Below are positions 1-6,172 of a stretch of 7,971 nucleotides of DNA, piece after piece. The stretch covers positions 1-7,971 of the forward strand of contig JAUXHF010000079.1 of NCBI GenBank assembly GCA_030621685.1. The letters run 5' to 3'. Position 1 is the stretch's first letter; the number at the start of each line of letters is the position of its first letter. Origin of the DNA: Spirochaetota bacterium. GTDB taxonomy: Bacteria; Spirochaetota; UBA12135; COTS27. Under the pieces are notes generated by a model. It had not been told where the DNA came from, made no database searches, and was given only the letters and a program-made list of their open reading frames with translations. Both the position numbers and the translations under genes were made by a program.

Positions 1-12
1 GGCCAAGCCCCC

Positions 13-114
13 AGCTAAGCAGCTTTCATTGCCGCCGAAAATCTTGCTTAGCCGAAGCATCGTATTTTAAGTGGTGATATACAAGGCGGAGCATAAACAG
101 GATAAGCAAAGTGG
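13..114 (-). pseudogene. Decayed duplicate of the RND transporter gene 3' end
   Basis: Positions 13-114 align with 180-285, the last ~106 bp of the RND gene including its stop codon, at about nine identical bases in ten and an offset of 167 bp near the stop. The copy lacks 2 bp near position 89 and 2 bp near position 28, and the intact gene's ATT-GAA (Ile-Glu) reads ACT-TAA here, so the residues equivalent to TIENMMLRLSKIFGG cannot be translated in one frame. The end of the intact gene is undamaged. The similarity seems to continue past the stop (GCCAAGCCCCCAGC against GCCATCCCAAGC), and weaker resemblance may extend from 114 to about 180. It is either a decayed tandem duplication or the tail of a degraded RND paralogue starting elsewhere; the window edge hides which. 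Confidence 0.8.
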
Positions 115-138
115 TAAAATGGTAAAGTGGTAAAATGG
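111..138. repeat. Short tandem repeat inside the duplicated RND tail (16-bp unit, 1.75 copies)
   Basis: The unit GTGGTAAAATGGTAAA (111-126) is followed by GTGGTAAAATGG (127-138). The intact RND gene has only a single GTGG at the matching place (282-285), so the repeat arose within the decayed copy, probably by replication slippage. Confidence 0.7.
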
Positions 139-181
139 CGAACAAAGATGCCCGAAACATGCCCGTCCATGCCATCCCAAG

Positions 182-3100
182 CTAAGCAGCTTTCTTGTTG
201 CCGCCGAAAATCTTGCTTAGCCGAAGCATCATATTTTCAATGGTGAGATACAAGGCAGGGACCATAAATAGCATAAGCAAAGTGGCGAAGAACAAGCCCC
301 AAGCTAAGGCAATAGCCATAGGAGCTAAGAAAGGTTCTTCGCCCAAGAGACCATAGGCTAAGGGAACAATGCCAACTATGGTGGTGACAGAAGTCATAAT
401 AATAGCGCGTAGCCTAGAGGAAGCGCCTTTAATGGTGGCGGTTACGTAGTCCATATTCTCATCACGGCGCAAGCGATTGATTTTATCGACCATCACTAAG
501 GAGTCGTTTACCACCACCCCGGTAAGCGCCACCCCGCCTAAAAAAGGCATAAGCCCAATGGCTGTATTATTGATAAACAAGCCTATCAAAACTCCTAAGA
601 AAGCAAAGGGGACTATAGACATTACGATAAGTGGCTGCAGGTAGCTTCTAAATACAACAGTGAGTACAAAGTAAATGCTAAACAGAGCCAGCGCTACGGC
701 ACGGACGATAGCAAACATGAGATCGCCTTGCTCTTCTTTGGCGCCGCCATATTCAAAACTTACATCAGGATATTGTTTTTCCCATGTAAGAATTTTCTCA
801 TTTAAGGTTTTGTAAAGATAAGCCGATCCAAATTCTTTACTTCTCTCGTCTTTCAAGTCGGCACTGATCAAGACAAACGATTTAGAATCTTTTTTGGTTA
901 TGCGGCTACTACTGGATTCGAAGTGAATATCGGAAAAATTTCTAACGGGGATAGTACGTCCTTGCTTGTTCATCACCGGCGTGTTGTAAATATCATCCAG
1001 TGTTTTTCCTTGATTCGTGCTGTATTTTATAACAATATCAATGTCATCGCCGTTGTTCTCTCTGCTAGCAAACGAGGTAATGCTGGTTGAAGCATTACCG
1101 GAAAAAGTTTCTTTTACGGCATTAGCAATATCGGGAATACTAATGCCTAGTATGGCAGCCTGTTGTTCTAAGGGGCTAATAACAATTTCTCGCTTGCCCG
1201 TTTTGAAACTACTAGCGGGAGATCTGATGTTTTCAATCAAAGATATTTCTTCAAGTATAACTTTTGATATATCATTTAGGGTGGCAAGATTTTCCGAGAA
1301 AACAGAAAGCTCTAAATCCCTACCAGCAGGTGGGCCGCCCTTAATGGGGACAATCTCATAGCTAACGATGCCCGGAAGTTTGCTAAGAAGAACATCAATT
1401 TTTTTAATTAATTGGGCATCACTTATGTCACGCTGTGTATCAAGTTTTGCTTTAACAAAACCAAGATGTGTTTGGGTATAAGAATTCCCGTTGCCTCGTG
1501 AGGCGGCGCCATCTTGGCCTACAATTGAAAATATATCCACGAGGTAGTTATTATCGCTAAAAGCCTCAATAACATTTTTTTCTACACTATCAATAACAGC
1601 TTGTGTTTTGTTAAGCCCATTTGAAATAGGCGTTTCAATTTCAACAATAATCGTTTCGGCTGTTCCGGGGAAGAATACGAAGTCAAGTTTGGTAAAAGCG
1701 AATCCGGCTACGCCAATATACATAAGGCCAATGAAAGCAAAACTCAAAAAAGGTCGCTTGCTTACAAAGGTTAGCAATAAAGTATACTTCTTTAAAACAT
1801 GGGTAAACCAGCCGCGTAACTCTTTAGTTTTCATGCTTGCTTGCTGGCCACCAGCAGCCAGTGTTTTTTTAGCCTTGTGTTTTAAATGAGCTAAATGCCC
1901 GGGCAGCACAAAAAGCGATTCGAAGAGAGAACATGCTAAAGCAACTATCACCACTTGCGGGATGATGCCTAAAACATCGCCGAAAATTCCCGGCAGAGTT
2001 ACCAATGGAAGAAAGGCTAAAATGGAAGTTGATATCATGGCAAGAACCGGGTAGAAAATCTCTTTCGTGCCAATAAGCGCCGCCGAGAAATACTCCTCGC
2101 CCTTTTCAATATGAGAGTAGATGTTTTCAGAGACCACAATAGCGTCATCTACCAGCATGCCCAAAACAATGATAAAACCAAACATGGACATAAGGTTTAA
2201 GGTTAATCCTAAAGCATAGATGATGAGGAGAGCGCCGCAGAAAGAAAAGGGTATGCCTAAACTTGTCCAAATGGTTATTCGATAATCATAAAAAACGATA
2301 AGACAGATGAAAACAAATAACAAGCCTATGGTAGCATTAGAAGAGAGGACGGCTAGCCTTCGTTTCACGTAAAAAGATATATCATCGCTGTAAATAATGC
2401 TTACGCTATCGGGGATAAAGCCACTTTGCTTATAGCCATCAATAATGCTTACTACGGCATCGGTAACTCTAATGGTATCGCCTTTTTCCGATTTAAATAC
2501 TTGCAGCCAAATACCATTTCTTCCTTTAGAGCGGCGAAGGACATCTTCTTCTTCATAGGCAAAATGCACGGTTGCTATATCTTCTAGGAGTATTTGCTTA
2601 CCAACATCATTACTTCGGAGTATGGTTTTTGATACGTCATCTAAGGATTTGAATTTTTTAATGGTTTTAAGAAAAACTTGTTCACCTTCAAGTTCGATTT
2701 TACCGGCAGGAATACTAATGTTTTTGGCTTTGATGGCACGGACAACGCTAGAGATTTCTAAGTCGAACTGCTCTAGTTTATTCGGGTCAATTTCCACCCA
2801 TACTTCTAAGGCTGAATAGTTTTGTTTTTCTAATTTACTTACGCCGCTAACCTTACGGGCATCGAGTTCAAAACGATAGGTTATTTGCTTAAGCAGCTCG
2901 ATGTCATCGCCAATGAAACCAACAACAAGATTGGGAAAGCTTTCGGTAAAGCTGATCACCGATACGATGGGATCTTCGGCATCTGGGGGAAGCTCGCGTT
3001 TTTCGGATTCTATGGCAGACTCAATATCACTTTTAATAGAATCGGCATCGATGCCCAAGTCATCATTAACTTCAAAAACTATTGAAGAGATTCCTTCGCT

Positions 3101-3346
3101 AGAAAAAGAACTAATTTTTTTAGATCCTGTTATATTTTCTATTGCCGATTCTAGCCTGTCGGTAATCAGAGTTTTTATTTCATCGGCAGAAGCACCCACA
3201 TATGGAGTATTGATGGTGATGATATCTAATCCGATATTCGGGAAACCTTCTTTTTGGCCGACTGCAAACTGGTAGGAGCCGGCTATAATGACCAAGATAA
3301 GAAAGAGGTTAATCGCTTTTGTTTGAGTAATAAAAAACTTAATCAT
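182..3346 (-). CDS. RND-family efflux transporter, inner-membrane pump subunit (AcrB/MexB-like fold)
   Basis: This 1054-residue protein has the size and two-fold layout of hydrophobe/amphiphile RND pumps, which use the proton gradient to drive export through a periplasmic adaptor and an outer-membrane channel. TM1 is at about residues 12-29, followed by a periplasmic porter domain (about 35-335) and a helix block at about 337-482 ending in LPGHLAHLKH. After a linker come TM7 (about 533-552), a second porter domain (about 560-870) and a helix block at about 875-1037. TM4 carries the proton-relay pair D400-D401 in GMLVDDAIVVSEN. The AcrB TM10 lysine (K940) appears to be replaced by N947, followed by D948, in GVVVNDSLVMVD; related RND subfamilies share this variant. 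The start is the only suitable ATG before TM1; no strong ribosome-binding site is visible. The gene lies 120 bp downstream of a TolC-like gene on the same strand and is probably co-expressed with it. No adaptor gene is adjacent. The substrate cannot be inferred. Confidence 0.95.
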   Translation of the reverse strand: MIKFFITQTKAINLFLILVIIAGSYQFAVGQKEGFPNIGLDIITINTPYVGASADEIKTLITDRLESAIENITGSKKISSFSSEGISSIVFEVNDDLGIDADSIKSDIESAIESEKRELPPDAEDPIVSVISFTESFPNLVVGFIGDDIELLKQITYRFELDARKVSGVSKLEKQNYSALEVWVEIDPNKLEQFDLEISSVVRAIKAKNISIPAGKIELEGEQVFLKTIKKFKSLDDVSKTILRSNDVGKQILLEDIATVHFAYEEEDVLRRSKGRNGIWLQVFKSEKGDTIRVTDAVVSIIDGYKQSGFIPDSVSIIYSDDISFYVKRRLAVLSSNATIGLLFVFICLIVFYDYRITIWTSLGIPFSFCGALLIIYALGLTLNLMSMFGFIIVLGMLVDDAIVVSENIYSHIEKGEEYFSAALIGTKEIFYPVLAMISTSILAFLPLVTLPGIFGDVLGIIPQVVIVALACSLFESLFVLPGHLAHLKHKAKKTLAAGGQQASMKTKELRGWFTHVLKKYTLLLTFVSKRPFLSFAFIGLMYIGVAGFAFTKLDFVFFPGTAETIIVEIETPISNGLNKTQAVIDSVEKNVIEAFSDNNYLVDIFSIVGQDGAASRGNGNSYTQTHLGFVKAKLDTQRDISDAQLIKKIDVLLSKLPGIVSYEIVPIKGGPPAGRDLELSVFSENLATLNDISKVILEEISLIENIRSPASSFKTGKREIVISPLEQQAAILGISIPDIANAVKETFSGNASTSITSFASRENNGDDIDIVIKYSTNQGKTLDDIYNTPVMNKQGRTIPVRNFSDIHFESSSSRITKKDSKSFVLISADLKDERSKEFGSAYLYKTLNEKILTWEKQYPDVSFEYGGAKEEQGDLMFAIVRAVALALFSIYFVLTVVFRSYLQPLIVMSIVPFAFLGVLIGLFINNTAIGLMPFLGGVALTGVVVNDSLVMVDKINRLRRDENMDYVTATIKGASSRLRAIIMTSVTTIVGIVPLAYGLLGEEPFLAPMAIALAWGLFFATLLMLFMVPALYLTIENMMLRLSKIFGGNKKAA

Positions 3347-3380
3347 AATTTCTGAAGCTATGGTTTTGCATAACAGTAAA

Positions 3381-3412
3381 GTAAATTTGTGTAAATTTGT
3401 AAATTTAAATTT
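3381..3412. repeat. AT-rich tandem repeat in the tolC-RND intergenic spacer
   Basis: Two exact copies of GTAAATTTGT (3381-3390 and 3391-3400) run into AAATTTAAATTT (3401-3412). It lies 35-66 bp upstream of the RND start codon, within the 120-bp gap after the TolC-like gene. It may be a flexible spacer or part of a promoter or leader, but I see no clear -10/-35 pair. Its significance is uncertain because the DNA is AT-rich here. Confidence 0.5.
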
Positions 3413-3425
3413 GCCGAGCGTACGT

Positions 3426-3450
3426 ACAAAACGTAAGTCATGAGTTTTGT
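3426..3450. other. Inverted repeat downstream of the TolC-like gene (possible weak hairpin)
   Basis: ACAAAAC (3426-3432) and GTTTTGT (3444-3450) are perfect complements separated by 11 bases; a separate palindrome, GTACGTAC, lies at 3420-3427. Read on the minus strand, the hairpin begins 17 bp after the TolC-like stop codon. The stem has only two G-C pairs and no T-run follows, so it is a poor intrinsic terminator. It could be a weak attenuator between tolC and the pump gene, a protein-binding site, or chance. Confidence 0.35.
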
Positions 3451-3466
3451 TACAAAGCCCAGGTCA

Positions 3467-5068
3467 TTAGTTTGGCACTTTTGCCTGTGCGTCTAACACT
3501 TTGATGTTAAACTGGCTGAGCAAGATGCCTGTTGTCCACTGGTAGTCTAATAAGGCTTGCTGATAGCTAAGTTTTTGGGTGAGGTAATCTAGCTCAGCTG
3601 TTTGAAGCTCTTTTTTGCTATTGATGTTGTCGGAGAAGTCAATTCTTCCGTTAAAGTAATCTTTTCGGCTTAGTTGGTATTTTCGGCGGATGAAATTTTG
3701 GATACGCTGCCTATCGTTTAGCTGCTGCAGCGCGTTATTAATGTTTAGAATTCTTTCTTCTACTTCGTTATAAATAGCTAACTTGGTTTTTTTTAGATTA
3801 AGCTCGGCTTGCTGAATGAGAACTTGGGCGCGTTCAACGGCATAAGAATACCATTTTAAATCTGTGTAGAATCCGAATTTCAGACCCCAGCTTATGTCCA
3901 TTTTATCCAAAGAGAAACCCAGGTCATTGTAAGAATCGCCTAGGGTATCGCCAGAGCCTATAAGACTAAGGCCGAAAGTAGCATTAAGCTCTGGAAGCCT
4001 TGCCAGCTTGCCCACTTGTAGCGAATTTTCGGCTGCCAGCTGGTCGAGGTAAATTTTCTTATAATCTTCTCTGTTTTCAAGAGCTAAGGCATAAGAGCTA
4101 CTTAGCTTATACTCTTGCTTAGGATACTTTGTTTCATCGCTTATTTCTATTTTCTGGTAGTCGCCAGAGGACTTTCCGATGAAGGCTAAGAGGTTGTTTC
4201 TTAGTAGGTCTAGCTCTTTTTTTAGGGAATTAACCTGAAGCTGTATTTGAATGGTTAAGACCTCGCTAGAAATAAGGTCTTTTTCGTCAATTGTTCCAAG
4301 TCTTTCTTTACGGCGGTTAAACACCAGAGTTTCTTTGGCATCGATTAAGTCTAGTTCTAAAGTTTTTAGGCTTTCTACATTTATTTGATACAAGAAAAAG
4401 CTGCTAAGCGCCCGATACACAATGGCTTCTGCATTCAAATTGAAATCTGAACGACTGCGCTGAACTTCAAATCTGTAAATATCTAAAAAGCGATTATTGT
4501 AGTTACCAAAAAAACTGTTTCTTAGAAAAGGTTGTTCAAACTTAATAAGGTCTATCGTATTCCGCCAGGTTTCGGAAGAAGGTTGGCTTGACAGCAGACT
4601 CGGATTCCTTTTTGATAAGGTGTTATCTAGCCGAACACTTAACTTAGAGCCAGTTCTTAAGAAAACATGAGACCAATCGGCCCCGAAACTAAGTGAGTTG
4701 GATGCTCCGGGAATTTCATTCGTATTTTGTCTGTACGTAAGGTTGAGGGGCGAGATGTACAGTTGTCCTTTGGTTTCATGGTAGATAGCAAGTTTTATTT
4801 TTTCATCAAGACTTGATAGCTTGTAATCAAAGTTATTTTTTACAACTTCTTGAACAAAGTTGCTGGCATTTATGCTTAGTGTTTTTTCTTGAGCAAAAAG
4901 TTTTGGCGTAAAAAATACAAAAAAGAGTAAGAGTAGCCAAAGATGCCCTGGTTTTGCCAAGCTATGAAAAAGAACGTTTGTGGATGTTGATTGTAGCGAA
5001 GAAGTAAAAAACAAGAGAGACGGGGGTTTTTCCATAGTATTTAGATAGGGCTTATGAATGGGAAACAA
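3467..5068 (-). CDS. TolC-family outer-membrane efflux protein
   Basis: This 533-residue protein is probably the outer-membrane channel of an efflux or secretion system. A hydrophobic signal core (about residues 43-55, HLWLLLLFFVFF) precedes a likely cleavage site LFA|Q at 59-60. The mature part shows the long amphipathic helices of the OEP/TolC fold, with two internal halves: about 62-300, ending in the helix hairpin LKKELDLLRNNLLAFIG, and about 320-520, with QVGKLARLPELNATFGLSL and a final helix pair ending YLTQKLSYQQALLDYQWTTG. The given start is a TTG. An in-frame ATG at 5033-5035 (MEKPP) is more conventional, and a TTG at 4958-4960 (LAKPGHLW) would give a textbook 23-residue signal peptide. 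None has a convincing Shine-Dalgarno sequence, so the first 36 residues are doubtful. The RND pump gene follows on the same strand, suggesting a functional pair. Length and fold fit the family. Confidence 0.9.
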   Translation of the reverse strand: MFPIHKPYLNTMEKPPSLLFFTSSLQSTSTNVLFHSLAKPGHLWLLLLFFVFFTPKLFAQEKTLSINASNFVQEVVKNNFDYKLSSLDEKIKLAIYHETKGQLYISPLNLTYRQNTNEIPGASNSLSFGADWSHVFLRTGSKLSVRLDNTLSKRNPSLLSSQPSSETWRNTIDLIKFEQPFLRNSFFGNYNNRFLDIYRFEVQRSRSDFNLNAEAIVYRALSSFFLYQINVESLKTLELDLIDAKETLVFNRRKERLGTIDEKDLISSEVLTIQIQLQVNSLKKELDLLRNNLLAFIGKSSGDYQKIEISDETKYPKQEYKLSSSYALALENREDYKKIYLDQLAAENSLQVGKLARLPELNATFGLSLIGSGDTLGDSYNDLGFSLDKMDISWGLKFGFYTDLKWYSYAVERAQVLIQQAELNLKKTKLAIYNEVEERILNINNALQQLNDRQRIQNFIRRKYQLSRKDYFNGRIDFSDNINSKKELQTAELDYLTQKLSYQQALLDYQWTTGILLSQFNIKVLDAQAKVPN

Positions 5069-5112
5069 AATATTTTTAGCGAAAGTAGATCCAACCAGCT
5101 TTTAAAGCCTAA

Positions 5113-5168
5113 ATTGGAGCGGCTGGATTGTAATAGTTAGATTGGAACGGCTGGATTGGAACGGCTAA
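5113..5168. repeat. 14-bp tandem repeat, four units, in the tolC/kinase divergent region
   Basis: The consensus is ATTGGAACGGCTGG. The units are ATTGGAGCGGCTGG (5113-5126), a diverged ATTGTAATAGTTAG (5127-5140), ATTGGAACGGCTGG (5141-5154) and ATTGGAACGGCTAA (5155-5168). All start with ATTG and the 14-bp phase is exact. The array lies 45-100 bp upstream of the annotated TolC-like start, so it is probably in the promoter or leader of that gene. It could be a protein-binding array or a slippage product. Confidence 0.8.
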
Positions 5169-5186
5169 GTTATCGGCTACATGGCA

Positions 5187-5210
5187 GGTTACAACTATAC
5201 ATTTGTAACC
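5187..5210. promoter_or_regulatory. Perfect inverted repeat, operator-like
   Basis: GGTTACAA (5187-5194) and TTGTAACC (5203-5210) are perfect 8-bp complements separated by 8 bases. The size and spacing fit the binding site of a dimeric transcription factor, and its place between two divergent genes would allow control of either. No T-run follows on either strand, so it is not terminator-like. No regulator gene is present nearby. The role is inferred from symmetry and position only. Confidence 0.5.
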
Positions 5211-5236
5211 ATATAACTATATAAGTATATAACTAT
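5211..5236. repeat. Direct repeat ATATAACTAT, two copies spaced 16 bp start to start
   Basis: ATATAACTAT occurs exactly at 5211-5220 and 5227-5236, separated by ATAAGT. It directly follows the perfect inverted repeat and ends 3 bp before the presumed -35 element of the kinase promoter. It may be an UP-element-like AT tract or paired binding sites; AT-rich low complexity is the simpler reading. Confidence 0.5.
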
Positions 5237-5239
5237 ATG

Positions 5240-5269
5240 TTGTAGCTACATGGCTCAAGATAGTATAAT
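5240..5269 (+). promoter_or_regulatory. Sigma-70-type promoter of the nucleotide kinase gene
   Basis: A perfect -10 hexamer TATAAT (5264-5269) lies 18 bp downstream of a partial -35, TTGTAG (5240-5245). Transcription should start near 5276, giving a leader of about 19 nt without a Shine-Dalgarno sequence. The -10 context TAGTATAATAAGAG (5261-5274) recurs exactly in the rpoN upstream region. The 10-mer GCTACATGGC covers the spacer start (5245-5254) and also occurs 69 bp upstream at 5176-5185. Confidence 0.65.
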
Positions 5270-5294
5270 AAGAGTATAACAGTCATTTTTTAGA

Positions 5295-6149
5295 ATGCAA
5301 GAAAAAATTTTATACCCTCAAATAAGCCTTGCTGGTAGTTTAGGTAGCGGAAAAAGCACGATAGCTAAGCAACTGATGACTATGCTTGAAAGCTATATGC
5401 AGGAGCTAGCTTTCTTAGAAGAGGTTTCCCCTGTTTTGTATTCAACAGGAGATATCCAAAGAAAGATTGCTAAAAAACTTGGCATGAATACGCTAGAACT
5501 GAATAAATACAGCGAAAAAGCTAAGAGAATTGACCATGAAATAGATGGCTTCACCAAAAAACTGGCGGGCGCAGGCCATGCTTTTGTTATCGATTCTCGC
5601 CTGGCATGGCATTTCATCCCGAAGTCATTTAAAGTATTTCTTTGTTTGAAAAACTCTACGGCGGCGGAGCGTGTGTTTGCCGGAGAGAAGCGGCAAAGCG
5701 AGCTATACGCAAATCCAAAGGAAGCCATGCAGTCAATAGAACGCAGACAAGCAAGCGAGGCAAAGCGATTTTTAAAGCTTTATGCTGTAGACATCTATTC
5801 TTTTCAAAACTACGATTTTGTTGCAGAGACTTCTTTTCTTTCTCCGGCTGTACTGGCAGAAAGCATCTTTAGGAGTTTTGTAGATTGGCATAAAGCAGAG
5901 CTTGGCTTGCTAAAACAAGGCAAGAAGCCTAGCTCTATGCATGAAAGAAAGCGATACCTTTGCCTGCCAAAGTTTATGGCGGAGGCATGTCTGAACAAGG
6001 CAGCTACTTCTTTGGATGAAATAATTCCCGGGTTTAACAGCTATGAAAGTTTTTATTTATTTTTCAAAGATGAAATGATGAAAGCCTTTAAGGCAAGCAA
6101 GCAGCAGCAAGGACTAACGTTGAAAGTAAGCTATCCGGCTGTTCTATGA
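5295..6149 (+). CDS. Nucleoside-monophosphate kinase, archaeal-type cytidylate kinase-like, with C-terminal extension
   Basis: This 284-residue protein has a P-loop, GSLGSGKS (residues 14-21), for ATP binding. The segment STGDIQRKIAKKLGMNTLELNKYSEKAKRIDHEID (50-84) has the pattern of the substrate-binding region of archaeal-type CMP kinases (SAGD...R.MA...G....EFN.YAE...EID). VIDSRLAWHFIP (99-110) matches the EGRLA block, and ERRQASEAKRFLKLYAVDI (149-167) matches the ERE.SEA.RY...YGIDI lid region. The family converts CMP or dCMP to the diphosphate in pyrimidine salvage; that reaction is inferred here. Family members are about 180-190 residues, matched by residues 1-197. Residues 200-284 (RKRYLCLPKFMAEACLNK, then an aromatic-rich SYESFYLFFKDEMMKAF) are an extension I do not recognise. 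The ATG is the first available start, as an in-frame TAA lies at 5277-5279. It is transcribed away from the TolC-like gene and toward rpoN. Confidence 0.8.
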   Translation: MQEKILYPQISLAGSLGSGKSTIAKQLMTMLESYMQELAFLEEVSPVLYSTGDIQRKIAKKLGMNTLELNKYSEKAKRIDHEIDGFTKKLAGAGHAFVIDSRLAWHFIPKSFKVFLCLKNSTAAERVFAGEKRQSELYANPKEAMQSIERRQASEAKRFLKLYAVDIYSFQNYDFVAETSFLSPAVLAESIFRSFVDWHKAELGLLKQGKKPSSMHERKRYLCLPKFMAEACLNKAATSLDEIIPGFNSYESFYLFFKDEMMKAFKASKQQQGLTLKVSYPAVL

Positions 6150-6172
6150 GGTCTTTGCTTGGTGCTATGGTG

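Noticed and set aside
1017..1361. Plus-strand open frame inside the RND gene, together with others at 1608-1889 and 2901-3275
   Set aside because: They are antisense to a clearly homologous pump gene, show no recognisable domain, and fit chance open frames opposite a real gene.
3426..3450. Hairpin after the TolC-like gene considered as an intrinsic terminator
   Set aside because: The stem is mostly A-T and no T-run follows on the minus strand, so it is kept only as an inverted repeat of unknown role.
3473..3484. TGGCAC followed by TTGC, resembling a sigma-54 -24/-12 promoter
   Set aside because: Only 2 bases separate the two blocks instead of about 5, and the site lies inside the 3' end of the TolC-like coding region pointing away from any gene start.
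3458..3928. The 11-mer CCCAGGTCATT occurring at both 3458-3468 and 3918-3928
   Set aside because: A single short match with no extension of similarity; one copy spans a stop codon and the other is internal coding sequence, so it is probably chance.
5393..5728. Minus-strand open frame of 111 codons inside the kinase gene
   Set aside because: It overlaps the P-loop kinase coding sequence, which has clear family motifs, and shows no motif of its own.
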